A DNA stretch of 64,000 bases from Chitinophagaceae bacterium. GTDB lineage: Bacteria > Bacteroidota > Bacteroidia > Chitinophagales > Chitinophagaceae. Below are positions 8,106 through 16,126 of this stretch, in pieces (positions within the stretch are counted from its first letter, which is position 1; each line of letters opens with the position of its first letter). The stretch spans positions 1-64,000 of the forward strand of contig JAEUVS010000044.1 in assembly GCA_016786745.1 (NCBI GenBank). The letters are read 5' to 3'. The notes beneath the pieces were generated by a model. That model was not told the origin of the DNA and did no database searches. It worked only from the letters and a program-made list of their open reading frames with translations. Position numbers and translations under genes: made by a program.

Positions 8106-9000
8106 CGGCAGTATTTTTATCGAGTAACTCGATGGACGAGGTTACAATTTTCAGGTTATTCTTATTGTCCTCTGCTGAGGGATGATACCTGGCGAATTTT
8201 ACAAAATCGCTTATGCGAAGTGATTCTGCGAGGCGCGAGAATACGTCTCTGTCAATACCCAATCGTGATATCTCTATTATCAACTCTTCGTTCGTTCGCT
8301 CGAATGTCGATACCTCAAATTTTCTTGAAACGTAACGCCTTAAAATGTCATTCATCTCGGAGTAATACACTTTCACTTCGCCGTTGTTTACGTTTCGTAG
8401 TGATAACTTGTTTAGGGCCTGCATTGCTTCTTCATAAGGTGTTAGAATTGGCGCCGCCTGTTTCGTCGTAGTTTTCTTCGAAGGCTTCTTATAAAGTAAA
8501 ATCGCAATTGCCAGCATTACTATTGCAGTTCCAAGAATTATCCAATGGAGGTAGTCGACGGCTGGGTTCTTTACATCAATGATGTCTTTTATATCACGGT
8601 AATCGGCGTTGGCATCAAACGGTGTATAAGAAACATTGATGAGCACGCTGTCGGTGTAGTACGGTTGTCCGTTTACAACAACTTCAAAAGGCGGGATATA
8701 CTGTTTACCGGAATCGAAGCTGGTGATGCCGAAGGTTTGAGATAATTTTTTGTTGTCGATGTTTTGGAGGGTGTCGATTGCTTCTTTGCTGACAATTTCG
8801 AAGTGCGGAATAGAATCCACCGTGAACCAGGTGACATCTGATCCGGTTGGCACGTATGCTTCTACTACCAATGAAATCGGTTCGCCGATCAGTATCGCGT
8901 CTTTGTTTATGTTAGAGCGGATGCTTACCTGGGCGGAGGCTGCGCAGGTGAATAGGGTGAGGAAAATGATAAGGTTGATATGTTTCCTGGGGAGATGCAT
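8095..9000 (-). CDS. BatD-like secreted/membrane protein
   Basis: A 301-residue protein with a signal peptide (L-I-I-F-L-T-L-F-T-C-A-A-S-A-Q), a beta-rich periplasmic domain like the N-terminal part of BatD (residues 25-140), one membrane helix (W-I-I-L-G-T-A-I-V-M-L-A-I-A-I-L-L-Y, about 153-170) and a cytosolic helical tail with D-I-L-R-R-Y-V-S-R-K-F. Its position between DUF58 and batA is standard for Bat clusters. It is shorter than full BatD, which often exceeds 500 residues, and could equally be named a hypothetical Bat-operon protein. Confidence 0.7.
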   Translation of the reverse strand: MHLPRKHINLIIFLTLFTCAASAQVSIRSNINKDAILIGEPISLVVEAYVPTGSDVTWFTVDSIPHFEIVSKEAIDTLQNIDNKKLSQTFGITSFDSGKQYIPPFEVVVNGQPYYTDSVLINVSYTPFDANADYRDIKDIIDVKNPAVDYLHWIILGTAIVMLAIAILLYKKPSKKTTTKQAAPILTPYEEAMQALNKLSLRNVNNGEVKVYYSEMNDILRRYVSRKFEVSTFERTNEELIIEISRLGIDRDVFSRLAESLRISDFVKFARYHPSAEDNKNNLKIVTSSIELLDKNTAGAV

Positions 9001-9046
9001 TAAGACGGGGAAATCTTTTTTTATATTATTTTCTTTAAAAAAATTC

Positions 9047-9919
9047 TCAATTCCTGCTGATGAAAAATTTCTGCAGCACCTTCACGTAATCTTCATCCGT
9101 GCGGATATGAAGAAGATCGCAGCCGGCTTTTGCAAAAATATTTTTGCATGCCTCCGACCAGGCGAAGAAGTTTGCCTGGTAATCCTGCCGCACCACTACA
9201 TTGCTGGTGTCGATCCATTTCTTCTCACCTGTTTCCGAGTCTTCTGTTTCAACAAGCCCTATTTCCGGCAGTTGCATATCCATCTTATCATACACCTTAA
9301 TGCCTATGACATCGTGTTTTTTACCCGCCACCTTCAACGCGTCTTCAAAATTATTGTTGATGAAATCACTCAATACAAACGCAATACACCTTTGCTTTAT
9401 GCTATTGTTAAATCGCCGGAACGCATCCGAAAGGTCGGTGCCTTTATTTTTTGGGTTGAATGTGAGCAGTTCCCTCACGATGTACAAAACATGATCGCGG
9501 CCTTTTTTTGGCGGGATAAATTTTTCAATTTTATCAGAAAACAGGATAAGGCCAACTTTATCATTATTACTGATCGCAGAAAAGGCCAGCACAGCACCGA
9601 TTTCATTTACCAAATCTTTTTTGCGCGCGTGAACGGTACCAAACAGCGAACTGCCACTGATATCGATCAGCAACATCACCGTTAATTCACGTTCTTCTTC
9701 AAAAACTTTGCTGAAGGGATGGCTAAACCTCGCGGAAACGTTCCAGTCGATGAACCTGATATCATCACCATGCTGGTATTCCCGCACCTCTTTAAACAAC
9801 ATGCCTCTCCCCTTGAAGGCGCTATGATACTCGCCTGTAAAAATATGCCGCGTGAGTCTTTTACTTTTAATTTCCAGCTCACGAACCTTTCTTAATATTT
9901 CCTCGGTAGTAAGCGTCAT
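9047..9919 (-). CDS. DUF58 domain protein (Bat cluster)
   Basis: A 290-residue cytosolic protein of the DUF58 family, related to VWA domains. Visible features are G-R-G-M-L-F-K-E-V-R-E-Y-Q-H-G-D-D-I-R-F-I-D-W-N-V-S-A-R, the DUF58 hallmark around residues 36-63, and a metal-site-like D-I-S-G-S (90-94). DUF58 proteins are thought to be partners of MoxR ATPases. Its start overlaps the moxR stop (9916-9919), indicating coupled translation. Confidence 0.9.
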   Translation of the reverse strand: MTLTTEEILRKVRELEIKSKRLTRHIFTGEYHSAFKGRGMLFKEVREYQHGDDIRFIDWNVSARFSHPFSKVFEEERELTVMLLIDISGSSLFGTVHARKKDLVNEIGAVLAFSAISNNDKVGLILFSDKIEKFIPPKKGRDHVLYIVRELLTFNPKNKGTDLSDAFRRFNNSIKQRCIAFVLSDFINNNFEDALKVAGKKHDVIGIKVYDKMDMQLPEIGLVETEDSETGEKKWIDTSNVVVRQDYQANFFAWSEACKNIFAKAGCDLLHIRTDEDYVKVLQKFFISRN

Positions 9920-10917
9920 GGAACAGGTATCACTTTCAAAATATCATCAACCACGTCTTCTGTTTTTATATTTTCTGCCTCCGCTTCGTAAGTGAGGCCG
10001 ACACGGTGACGCAACACATCTTTACAAATACTTCTCACATCCTCGGGAATTACATATCCCCGTTTATTTAAAAATGCATGCGCTTTCGACGCGAGGCCCA
10101 GGTTAATACTCGCGCGCGGCGAACCACCGTAAGCGATAAGCAATTTCATTTTCTCTAACTTATATTTCTCGGGCGACCTGGTAGCAAATACTATATCGAG
10201 AATATAATTTTCAATCTTTTCGTCCATATACACCTCCCTCACTATATCTCGCGCCTGGATTACTTCCTGTGTCGAGACCACCTGTTTTACCACCGGCATT
10301 TTTTCACCCTGTATGTTTTGCCGCAGTATCTGCTGTTCTTCGGTTTTAGAAGGATAACCTACTACCACTTTCATGAGGAACCTGTCTTGCTGTGCTTCCG
10401 GCAATGGATAGGTGCCCTCCTGCTCCAACGGGTTTTGAGTGGCGAGCACCAGGAACGGCTGATCGAGCTTAAACGTTTGTTCGCCGATAGTCACCTGCCT
10501 TTCCTGCATGGCCTCGAGTAGTGCGCTTTGTACTTTCGCAGGCGAACGGTTTATTTCATCTGCAAGTACAAAATTCGCGAAGATGGGACCCTTCCTCACG
10601 ATAAATTCATTCTTCTGCTGGTTATAAATCATCGTACCGATAACATCGGCAGGAAGGAGGTCGGGTGTGAATTGTATCCGGCTGAACTTCGCATGAACGG
10701 CCTGTGCCAACGATTTGATGGTAAGGGTTTTGGCAAGACCGGGCACACCTTCCAGCAGTATATGCCCGTTGGTAAGCAAACCTATCAAAAGGCGATCGAG
10801 CATGTAGTGCTGACCTACGATCACTTTGCCAACTTCATCCCTTAACTTGTCGATAAATGCGCTTTGATATTGTATCTTTTCATTTAGCTCTTTAATGTCA
10901 TTGGCGGTAAACCCCAT
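9916..10917 (-). CDS. MoxR-family AAA+ ATPase
   Basis: A 333-residue MoxR-type ATPase. Walker A is G-V-P-G-L-A-K-T (57-64), Walker B lies in F-V-L-A-D-E-I-N-R, and the sensor/lid region contains A-T-Q-N-P-L-E-Q-E-G-T-Y-P-L-P-E-A-Q-Q-D-R-F, all typical. MoxR proteins act as chaperone-like ATPases on VWA proteins. It is the first gene of a minus-strand run that continues through DUF58, BatD-like, batA and rsgA. Confidence 0.93.
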   Translation of the reverse strand: MGFTANDIKELNEKIQYQSAFIDKLRDEVGKVIVGQHYMLDRLLIGLLTNGHILLEGVPGLAKTLTIKSLAQAVHAKFSRIQFTPDLLPADVIGTMIYNQQKNEFIVRKGPIFANFVLADEINRSPAKVQSALLEAMQERQVTIGEQTFKLDQPFLVLATQNPLEQEGTYPLPEAQQDRFLMKVVVGYPSKTEEQQILRQNIQGEKMPVVKQVVSTQEVIQARDIVREVYMDEKIENYILDIVFATRSPEKYKLEKMKLLIAYGGSPRASINLGLASKAHAFLNKRGYVIPEDVRSICKDVLRHRVGLTYEAEAENIKTEDVVDDILKVIPVP

Positions 10918-11052
10918 ATATATGAATTATTTACGCAAAATACGAACAAAGCTATTGCAAGTTACCGGCCAGTTTATTTTAGATTTATGTTAGAATATTG
11001 GGCACAATAAATGCATTGTAAGGGAGTTATCAAAAAAACAAAAACAACTATT

Positions 11053-11535
11053 ATGAAAAAGGTTCTCATCGCGGCGCTGATGTTGTCGGGGTTTGCCGTT
11101 GTTTCATGTGACAAAGACGACGACAACGACGACCCTGTTAACGCCGTTGATCTGATCACGAATGGCACCTGGCTTATCGACACGATCGCGTTCGACGCGA
11201 ACAAGGATGGCACTATCGACTCACCCGTTCCGGGCGGCTTCCAGGCATGCGAACTCGATAACACACTTACTTTTAACAAAGACAGCGCCACCGGCGTTTA
11301 CGATGAAGGAGCATTAAAATGCGACCCGGGAGATCCGCAGTCTGCCGGTTTTGAATGGATGCTTAAGAATAACGATTCAACAATGACCATCACCGGCGAT
11401 ATACCCGAAGAACTCCAGGGCGATGTAACGATTCTCACACTGACTAACACACAGTTTATTTTATCGAAGAGAATTTCGATAAATGTTCCGCCTATTGTGA
11501 TAGACCAGAACCTCATAATTTCCTTGCGGAAATAA
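11053..11535 (+). CDS. Lipocalin-like lipoprotein, function unknown
   Basis: The ATG at 11053 is preferred over the upstream in-frame one (11011), since it starts directly with M-K-K-V-L-I-A-A-L-M-L-S-G-F-A-V-V-S-C, a good lipoprotein signal. An acidic linker D-K-D-D-D-N-D-D follows the cysteine, a common surface-export-like feature in Bacteroidetes. The mature part is beta-rich, with G-T-W-L-I-D-T-I and repeated short strands, like lipocalin-like domains. There is no partner gene nearby. Confidence 0.75.
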   Translation: MKKVLIAALMLSGFAVVSCDKDDDNDDPVNAVDLITNGTWLIDTIAFDANKDGTIDSPVPGGFQACELDNTLTFNKDSATGVYDEGALKCDPGDPQSAGFEWMLKNNDSTMTITGDIPEELQGDVTILTLTNTQFILSKRISINVPPIVIDQNLIISLRK

Positions 11536-11552
11536 TAACAGAGCGTAGAAAG

Positions 11553-11597
11553 AGAGCGGGGAGCGATAATAATCTTTCTCCGCTCTGTTTCTGTTTC
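11553..11597. terminator. Bidirectional terminator between convergent lipoprotein gene and nadE
   Basis: A stem of about 10 bp (AGAGCGGGGAG at 11553-11563 with CTCCGCTCT at 11578-11586, one bulged G) is followed by T-rich sequence on the plus strand. It sits inside a larger nested inverted repeat (ACAGAGCG at 11538-11545 with CGCTCTGT). It fits termination of both converging genes. Confidence 0.6.
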
Positions 11598-13318
11598 TAC
11601 GAAAGATACTTTCCTACAATCGGCATTCTTCTTCCTACTCCAAAAGCTTTGCTGCTCACCCGTATAATCGGGCAAAACTGGTTCCGTTTGTACTCGTTGG
11701 TATTTACCAGTTTTAAAATGCGCGCCACTACCGCCGGATCAAAACCCATTGCAATGAGTTCCTTTGGCCCCTGCCGTTTTTCGATGTACTGGAATAAAAT
11801 TTTATCGAGAATAGCGTAGTCGGGCAGGCTGTCTGTATCCTTCTGGTTGGGACGAAGTTCAGCGCTCGGTGGTTTTACAATAATATGTTGGGGGATGATT
11901 TCTTTATCGCGGTTTATATATTTCGCAAGTGCAAATACCTGCATTTTATACACATCGCCGAGCACACCCAAACCACCCGCCATATCACCATATAACGTAC
12001 CATAGCCCGTTGCGAGCTCGCTTTTATTCGAGGTGTTCAATAAGATGTATCCGAATTTATTAGCGATTGCCATCAGCAGATTGCCACGAGTGCGGCTTTG
12101 TATATTTTCTTCAGCTACTCCGAACGGCATGTCTTTGAATAAAGGCGAAAGCTCTTTTAGAAACGAGTCGTATATATCCTTTATAGCGATGATGTCGTAA
12201 GGATTCTGAAGATTTTTACTTAACTGCTCCGCGTCGCTTACCGAATGCCCCGATGAATATTGCGAAGGCATCAGTATCGCTCTCACATTTTCATTTCCCA
12301 GCGCTTTACATGCCAGGGCAAGTGTTACGGCGCTGTCAACACCGCCTGATGAGCCGATGATTGCCTTGCTGAAACCCATCTTTCCAAAATAGTCTTTAAT
12401 GCCGAGCACGAGCGCCTTGTATATCTGTTTGATATTATTTTCGTCGGTGAGATAATCAATGATCTTTTCCGGATCCTTCACTTTCGCGACACGCATCTCT
12501 TTATCGAGGTGCTGAAGATCTTCCAGGGTGATCTTCGAGTTCTGCACAACCTCGGCAGAAGAGATATTCGTATCTATCATCACAAAGTCTTCCTCAAAAT
12601 ATTTCATCTCGTGCATAATATTCCCTTTCGCATCAAACACCAGGCTGCCCCCGTCGAAAACAATTTCAGTCTGGGAGCCTACCGTATTACAATAAATTAA
12701 AGGGAGTTTGTACCGTTGCACATTCGCTCTTAAAACTTCTTTCCGGTCATCGTCGTGGTCGTAGTCGAATGGCGAGGCGGAAATATTGATCATCAGGTCG
12801 GGCTTTTGCCTGATCAACTGCTCCATGGGAGTGGAACGGTAGAGTGGATTGTCGCTCAGGTTCCAGAGGTCTTCACAAACCGTGAGGGCGATTTTCTTTC
12901 CGCCAAACTCAATCACATTCCACGTGTAAGAGGGTTCAAAATACCGGTACTCGTCAAACACATCGTAAGTGGGAAGAAGCGTTTTGTACGCCGTACCTGA
13001 AATTTCTTTTTTGTACAACAGCATACCGGCGTTAAAAAGGTCTTTACCCTCTTTCCTGGAATTGCGCACCGGGCATCCGACGATCACCCCTATCTTCCCG
13101 GTCTTTTGTTTAATAGCCTCTATGGCTTCGTCGCATTTGGCGATAAAATCGTTGAATTCGAGGAAATCACGTGGCGGATAACCGCAAACGCAAAGCTCTG
13201 AAAATACTACAAGCTCCGCCCCTGCTGTTAAAGCCCTGTCAATTCCGTCCAATATCTTCTTTGTGTTCAGCTCAAAATTTCCAATGTGATAATTTTGCTG
13301 CGCCAGCGCTATTTTCAT
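11597..13318 (-). CDS. nadE: Glutamine-dependent NAD+ synthetase
   Basis: A 573-residue two-domain enzyme making NAD+ from nicotinate adenine dinucleotide. The N-terminal nitrilase-type glutaminase carries the glutamate in V-V-F-S-E-L (E41) and the nucleophile cysteine in L-T-V-C-E-D-L-W. The C-terminal synthetase has the ATP-binding P-loop S-G-G-V-D-S-A and the conserved N-K-S-E-L-A-T-G-Y-G-T-L-Y-G-D-M-A-G-G. Domain order and length fit the glutamine-using form. It is divergent from gldB, with a 67-nt shared promoter region. Confidence 0.95.
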   Translation of the reverse strand: MKIALAQQNYHIGNFELNTKKILDGIDRALTAGAELVVFSELCVCGYPPRDFLEFNDFIAKCDEAIEAIKQKTGKIGVIVGCPVRNSRKEGKDLFNAGMLLYKKEISGTAYKTLLPTYDVFDEYRYFEPSYTWNVIEFGGKKIALTVCEDLWNLSDNPLYRSTPMEQLIRQKPDLMINISASPFDYDHDDDRKEVLRANVQRYKLPLIYCNTVGSQTEIVFDGGSLVFDAKGNIMHEMKYFEEDFVMIDTNISSAEVVQNSKITLEDLQHLDKEMRVAKVKDPEKIIDYLTDENNIKQIYKALVLGIKDYFGKMGFSKAIIGSSGGVDSAVTLALACKALGNENVRAILMPSQYSSGHSVSDAEQLSKNLQNPYDIIAIKDIYDSFLKELSPLFKDMPFGVAEENIQSRTRGNLLMAIANKFGYILLNTSNKSELATGYGTLYGDMAGGLGVLGDVYKMQVFALAKYINRDKEIIPQHIIVKPPSAELRPNQKDTDSLPDYAILDKILFQYIEKRQGPKELIAMGFDPAVVARILKLVNTNEYKRNQFCPIIRVSSKAFGVGRRMPIVGKYLS

Positions 13319-13339
13319 CCGTATATTTTGTCTTTTTTA

Positions 13340-13355
13340 ATGGACGTTCGTCCAT
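13340..13355. promoter_or_regulatory. Palindrome in the shared nadE/gldB promoter region
   Basis: A perfect inverted repeat ATGGACG-TT-CGTCCAT (7-bp arms, 2-nt spacer) lies 22 nt from the nadE start and 31 nt from the gldB start. Its symmetry and place suggest an operator for a dimeric regulator. No regulator can be named from sequence. Confidence 0.45.
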
Positions 13356-13385
13356 CGAATTTACGAAAGAACCTATCTTCCGGTT

Positions 13386-14429
13386 ATGAAAAACTCGTTG
13401 CTCCTGCTAACCCTTTCACTCATGATTCTCTGTTCGTGTTCCGAGAAATCCGGCCCGGATGTTTCGAAAATCAGCGTGACGCTCGAAACCGTTCGTTTCG
13501 AAAAAGATTTCTTCGCATTAGATACAAACAACATCCAGCATTCCCTGCAGGAATTGTTCAACAAAAACCCGGCCTTCTTCAGGGATTTTACACAACACAT
13601 ATTGGGAGTGCCTCCTATAGCAGATTCCGGCGAGCAGGCTATCAAAGTGTTCAAACAATTTATTCACGATTATAGACCGGTGTATGATTCAGTATCAAAA
13701 ATTTTTCCTGATATCAAAAAATACGAAGCCGAAATTGCGGAGGGATTAAAACACGTGAGGTACTATTTCCCCGTGTACACGCTTCCCAAAAAACTTATCA
13801 CATTCATCGGCCCAATGGATGCATATTTCCAGGCATCGACGGGTGGCTATGGCGATGTGATCACTACGGATGGATTGGGCATTGGATTGCAACTTCATCT
13901 CGGAAAAAATTTCTCGATGTACACCAGCGAGATGGGGCTCGCGCTTTTTCCTGCGTATCTCTCAAGAAAATTTTCTCCTGAATATATTCCTGTCAACTGC
14001 ATCAAGAATATAGTTGATGACATGTATCCCGACGAAAGCGCCGACAAAACACTCGTGGAGCAAATGGTAGAAAAGGGAAAGAGAATGTATTTGCTGGATA
14101 AATTAATGCCTCAAACGCACGACACGCTGAAGATCGGGTATACTTTAAAACAACTTGAGGGTTGCAGGGAAAACGAAGGTTTGATATGGAGCTACTTTGT
14201 AAAAAACAGCCTCGTGTACAACAACGATCCATCTCTCATAAAAAATTATATCGGCGATTCACCAGGCACTCCTGAACTTGGTGAAGGAGCGCCCGGGTAT
14301 ATCGGCCTGTTTACAGGCTGGCAGATTGTAAAAAAATTTATGGAAGAACACGAAATGCTTCCTCTTGATAAGTTGATGGCCACAGATGCGCGGTTGTTGT
14401 TCGAACAAAGTAAATACAGGCCTAAATAG
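13386..14429 (+). CDS. gldB: Gliding motility lipoprotein GldB
   Basis: A 347-residue lipoprotein with signal M-K-N-S-L-L-L-L-T-L-S-L-M-I-L-C-S-C. The mature part matches GldB: V-R-F-E-K-D-F-F-A-L-D near the start, the G-Y-G-D-V-I-T-T-D-G region in the middle and a G-P-x-x-G-L-F-T-G-W-Q-I-V-type end. GldB is needed for gliding and for the type IX secretion machinery in Bacteroidetes, although many non-gliding members carry homologues. Its 3' end overlaps the convergent desaturase gene by 8 nt. Confidence 0.9.
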   Translation: MKNSLLLLTLSLMILCSCSEKSGPDVSKISVTLETVRFEKDFFALDTNNIQHSLQELFNKNPAFFRDFTQHILGVPPIADSGEQAIKVFKQFIHDYRPVYDSVSKIFPDIKKYEAEIAEGLKHVRYYFPVYTLPKKLITFIGPMDAYFQASTGGYGDVITTDGLGIGLQLHLGKNFSMYTSEMGLALFPAYLSRKFSPEYIPVNCIKNIVDDMYPDESADKTLVEQMVEKGKRMYLLDKLMPQTHDTLKIGYTLKQLEGCRENEGLIWSYFVKNSLVYNNDPSLIKNYIGDSPGTPELGEGAPGYIGLFTGWQIVKKFMEEHEMLPLDKLMATDARLLFEQSKYRPK

Positions 14430-15507
14430 CGTGCGCAGGCTTCTTGCCGAGATTTTTCATCATCCTGAAATGCGATGCTACCGCTCCCGACATAGTGGAA
14501 TAAACATTATACGGCAGGTTATACTTTTCACAGGTTTTAGCTACTATCCCACTAATCTCAGGATAGTGAATATGGCTGACCCTTGGGAAGAGGTGATGCT
14601 CAACCTGGTAGTTCAATCCACCGACAAACCATGAAATGATTTTATTGCGTGGAGCGAAATTGGCCGTTGTCCGCAGTTGGTGAATTGCCCATTCGTTCTC
14701 AATTATCTTATCATCCATTTCCACCAGTTCGAACTCGGTGTGTTCCACTACATGCGCGAGTTGAAATACGAGCGCGAGGGTAAGGCCCATCGAGAGGTGC
14801 ATGGCCGTGAAACCGATCGCCCAGGCCTGCCATCCAACGAAGTATACAGGAAGCGCAATATAGAACACAAGGTATAACACCTTGCTCAACCAGAAAACTA
14901 CGTGTTCGTTGTTGCTCATCTTCTGTAGTTGGGTGCGAAATATTTTTTGTTTGAAATACTTCGTAAAATCCATTATAAAAACCCAGGCGAAGGATGAAAT
15001 AGCATAAACCAGCACAACATATATATGCTGAATCCTGTGTGCCGGAACCCATTTCTGGGTATGACACTGGCGCATAATCGGGCTCTTGGCGATGTCGTCG
15101 TCGATGCCGTCTACATTCGTATAAGTATGGTGAATAACGTTGTGCTTGAATTTCCAGATGAACGCATTACCCCCGAGTGCATTCAAAGTGAGGCCGAGTG
15201 TGTTGTTCATCCATTTTTTGCTTGAGTAGCTGCCGTGACATGCGTCGTGCATAACGTTAAATCCTATACTCGCCAGCACGAAACCCAGTACCCCGCTAAG
15301 CAACAAGCCGGAAAAAAGGCTCTGTTCTATCAAAAGAAGGCAGATGTAGATAACGATGGCCGCAGGCACAAGGGAAGCAGCTTTTAAATATAGCTTCCAG
15401 TTGCCGGTTTTCTTAATCTTGTTATTACTGAAGTAGTTATCAACGTTTGCTTTCAATTCCGAATAGAACTGGGAGGTGCGGTTGTTAAAGGTGACTTTTG
15501 GCATCAA
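14422..15507 (-). CDS. Membrane fatty acid desaturase (acyl-CoA/acyl-lipid type)
   Basis: A 361-residue integral membrane di-iron enzyme that inserts double bonds in fatty acyl chains. Three histidine boxes are visible: H-D-A-C-H, H-N-V-I-H-H-T-Y and Q-V-E-H-H-L-F. The Q-x-x-H-H form of the last box is typical of front-end or linoleoyl-CoA-like desaturases. Two hydrophobic hairpins flank the boxes. No fused cytochrome b5 domain is present. Regiospecificity cannot be read from sequence. Confidence 0.92.
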   Translation of the reverse strand: MMPKVTFNNRTSQFYSELKANVDNYFSNNKIKKTGNWKLYLKAASLVPAAIVIYICLLLIEQSLFSGLLLSGVLGFVLASIGFNVMHDACHGSYSSKKWMNNTLGLTLNALGGNAFIWKFKHNVIHHTYTNVDGIDDDIAKSPIMRQCHTQKWVPAHRIQHIYVVLVYAISSFAWVFIMDFTKYFKQKIFRTQLQKMSNNEHVVFWLSKVLYLVFYIALPVYFVGWQAWAIGFTAMHLSMGLTLALVFQLAHVVEHTEFELVEMDDKIIENEWAIHQLRTTANFAPRNKIISWFVGGLNYQVEHHLFPRVSHIHYPEISGIVAKTCEKYNLPYNVYSTMSGAVASHFRMMKNLGKKPAHAI

Positions 15508-15564
15508 TCGGGAGACTTTGTTTAGGTGAGGTTTTCTAAATATAAGGAAAAACGCCTGACACCA

Positions 15565-16038
15565 TTATTTTATTTTGGATCTCATCAGCCGCCTGGCCTC
15601 CTGTTTCTCTTCGATATCTTTAAACGCATCGGTAGGTACAAGAAAAAATGATCTGGAGTCGAAGTAGAGATGAAAAAAATAAGGGCTTTCAACAAATTTG
15701 CTGAAAACTGCCCACGGCCATGCCTTCTGTCCCCGTTCTGTTATAAGAGTCACGTTTTCTTCATTGAAGTTCATACTAAAATGATCCTGGAAAGTGCGCG
15801 ACTTTTTGTAGATGCTTTGTGGTAGAATTCTCCAGATTACGAGCATCAACACGAACCACAAGATGGAAAACATTAAAAATGAAAGCGGCTGAATTATTCT
15901 GAAGTATAACAGGATGGCCGAACCGATGGCGAACACGTTTACCAGTATAAGCAGCACTCTTATTTCTACGCGGGTGAGGAAGTGATACCTGAGAGCCTGT
16001 ATCACCTGCTTTTTATCATATGAAAAGCTGATCGTCAT
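15565..16038 (-). CDS. YcxB-like membrane protein
   Basis: A 157-residue protein from the ATG at 16038. Upstream in-frame sequence to 16071 runs into the terminator of the neighbouring gene, so it is unlikely to be coding. Two membrane helices lie at about 25-45 and 50-68, followed by a soluble beta-rich C-terminal domain with W-P-W-A-V-F-S-K-F-V-E-S and a late F-F-L-V-P-T-D-A-F. This helix pair plus PH-like tail is the YcxB-family layout. The function is unknown. Confidence 0.7.
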   Translation of the reverse strand: MTISFSYDKKQVIQALRYHFLTRVEIRVLLILVNVFAIGSAILLYFRIIQPLSFLMFSILWFVLMLVIWRILPQSIYKKSRTFQDHFSMNFNEENVTLITERGQKAWPWAVFSKFVESPYFFHLYFDSRSFFLVPTDAFKDIEEKQEARRLMRSKIK

Positions 16039-16054
16039 ATCGCAAGTTACACAC

Positions 16055-16086
16055 AAAAAAGATCCACTCAATTTAATGAGTGGATC
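16055..16086 (-). terminator. Strong intrinsic terminator of the class II RNR gene
   Basis: On the minus strand a 10-bp perfect stem (GATCCACTCA / TGAGTGGATC, 16061-16086) with a 6-nt loop is followed directly by TTTTTT. It lies 40 nt past the stop codon at 16127 and just ahead of the YcxB-like start. Confidence 0.9.
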
Positions 16087-16126
16087 GTTATAAAAACACC
16101 GTCCAGGTATTTATGGTTTGTTGCCA

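Noticed and set aside
8750..9685. Long plus-strand ORF (311 codons) opposite the DUF58 and BatD-like genes
   Set aside because: It is antisense to two well-supported genes, has no domain features and reflects the codon pattern of the minus strand.
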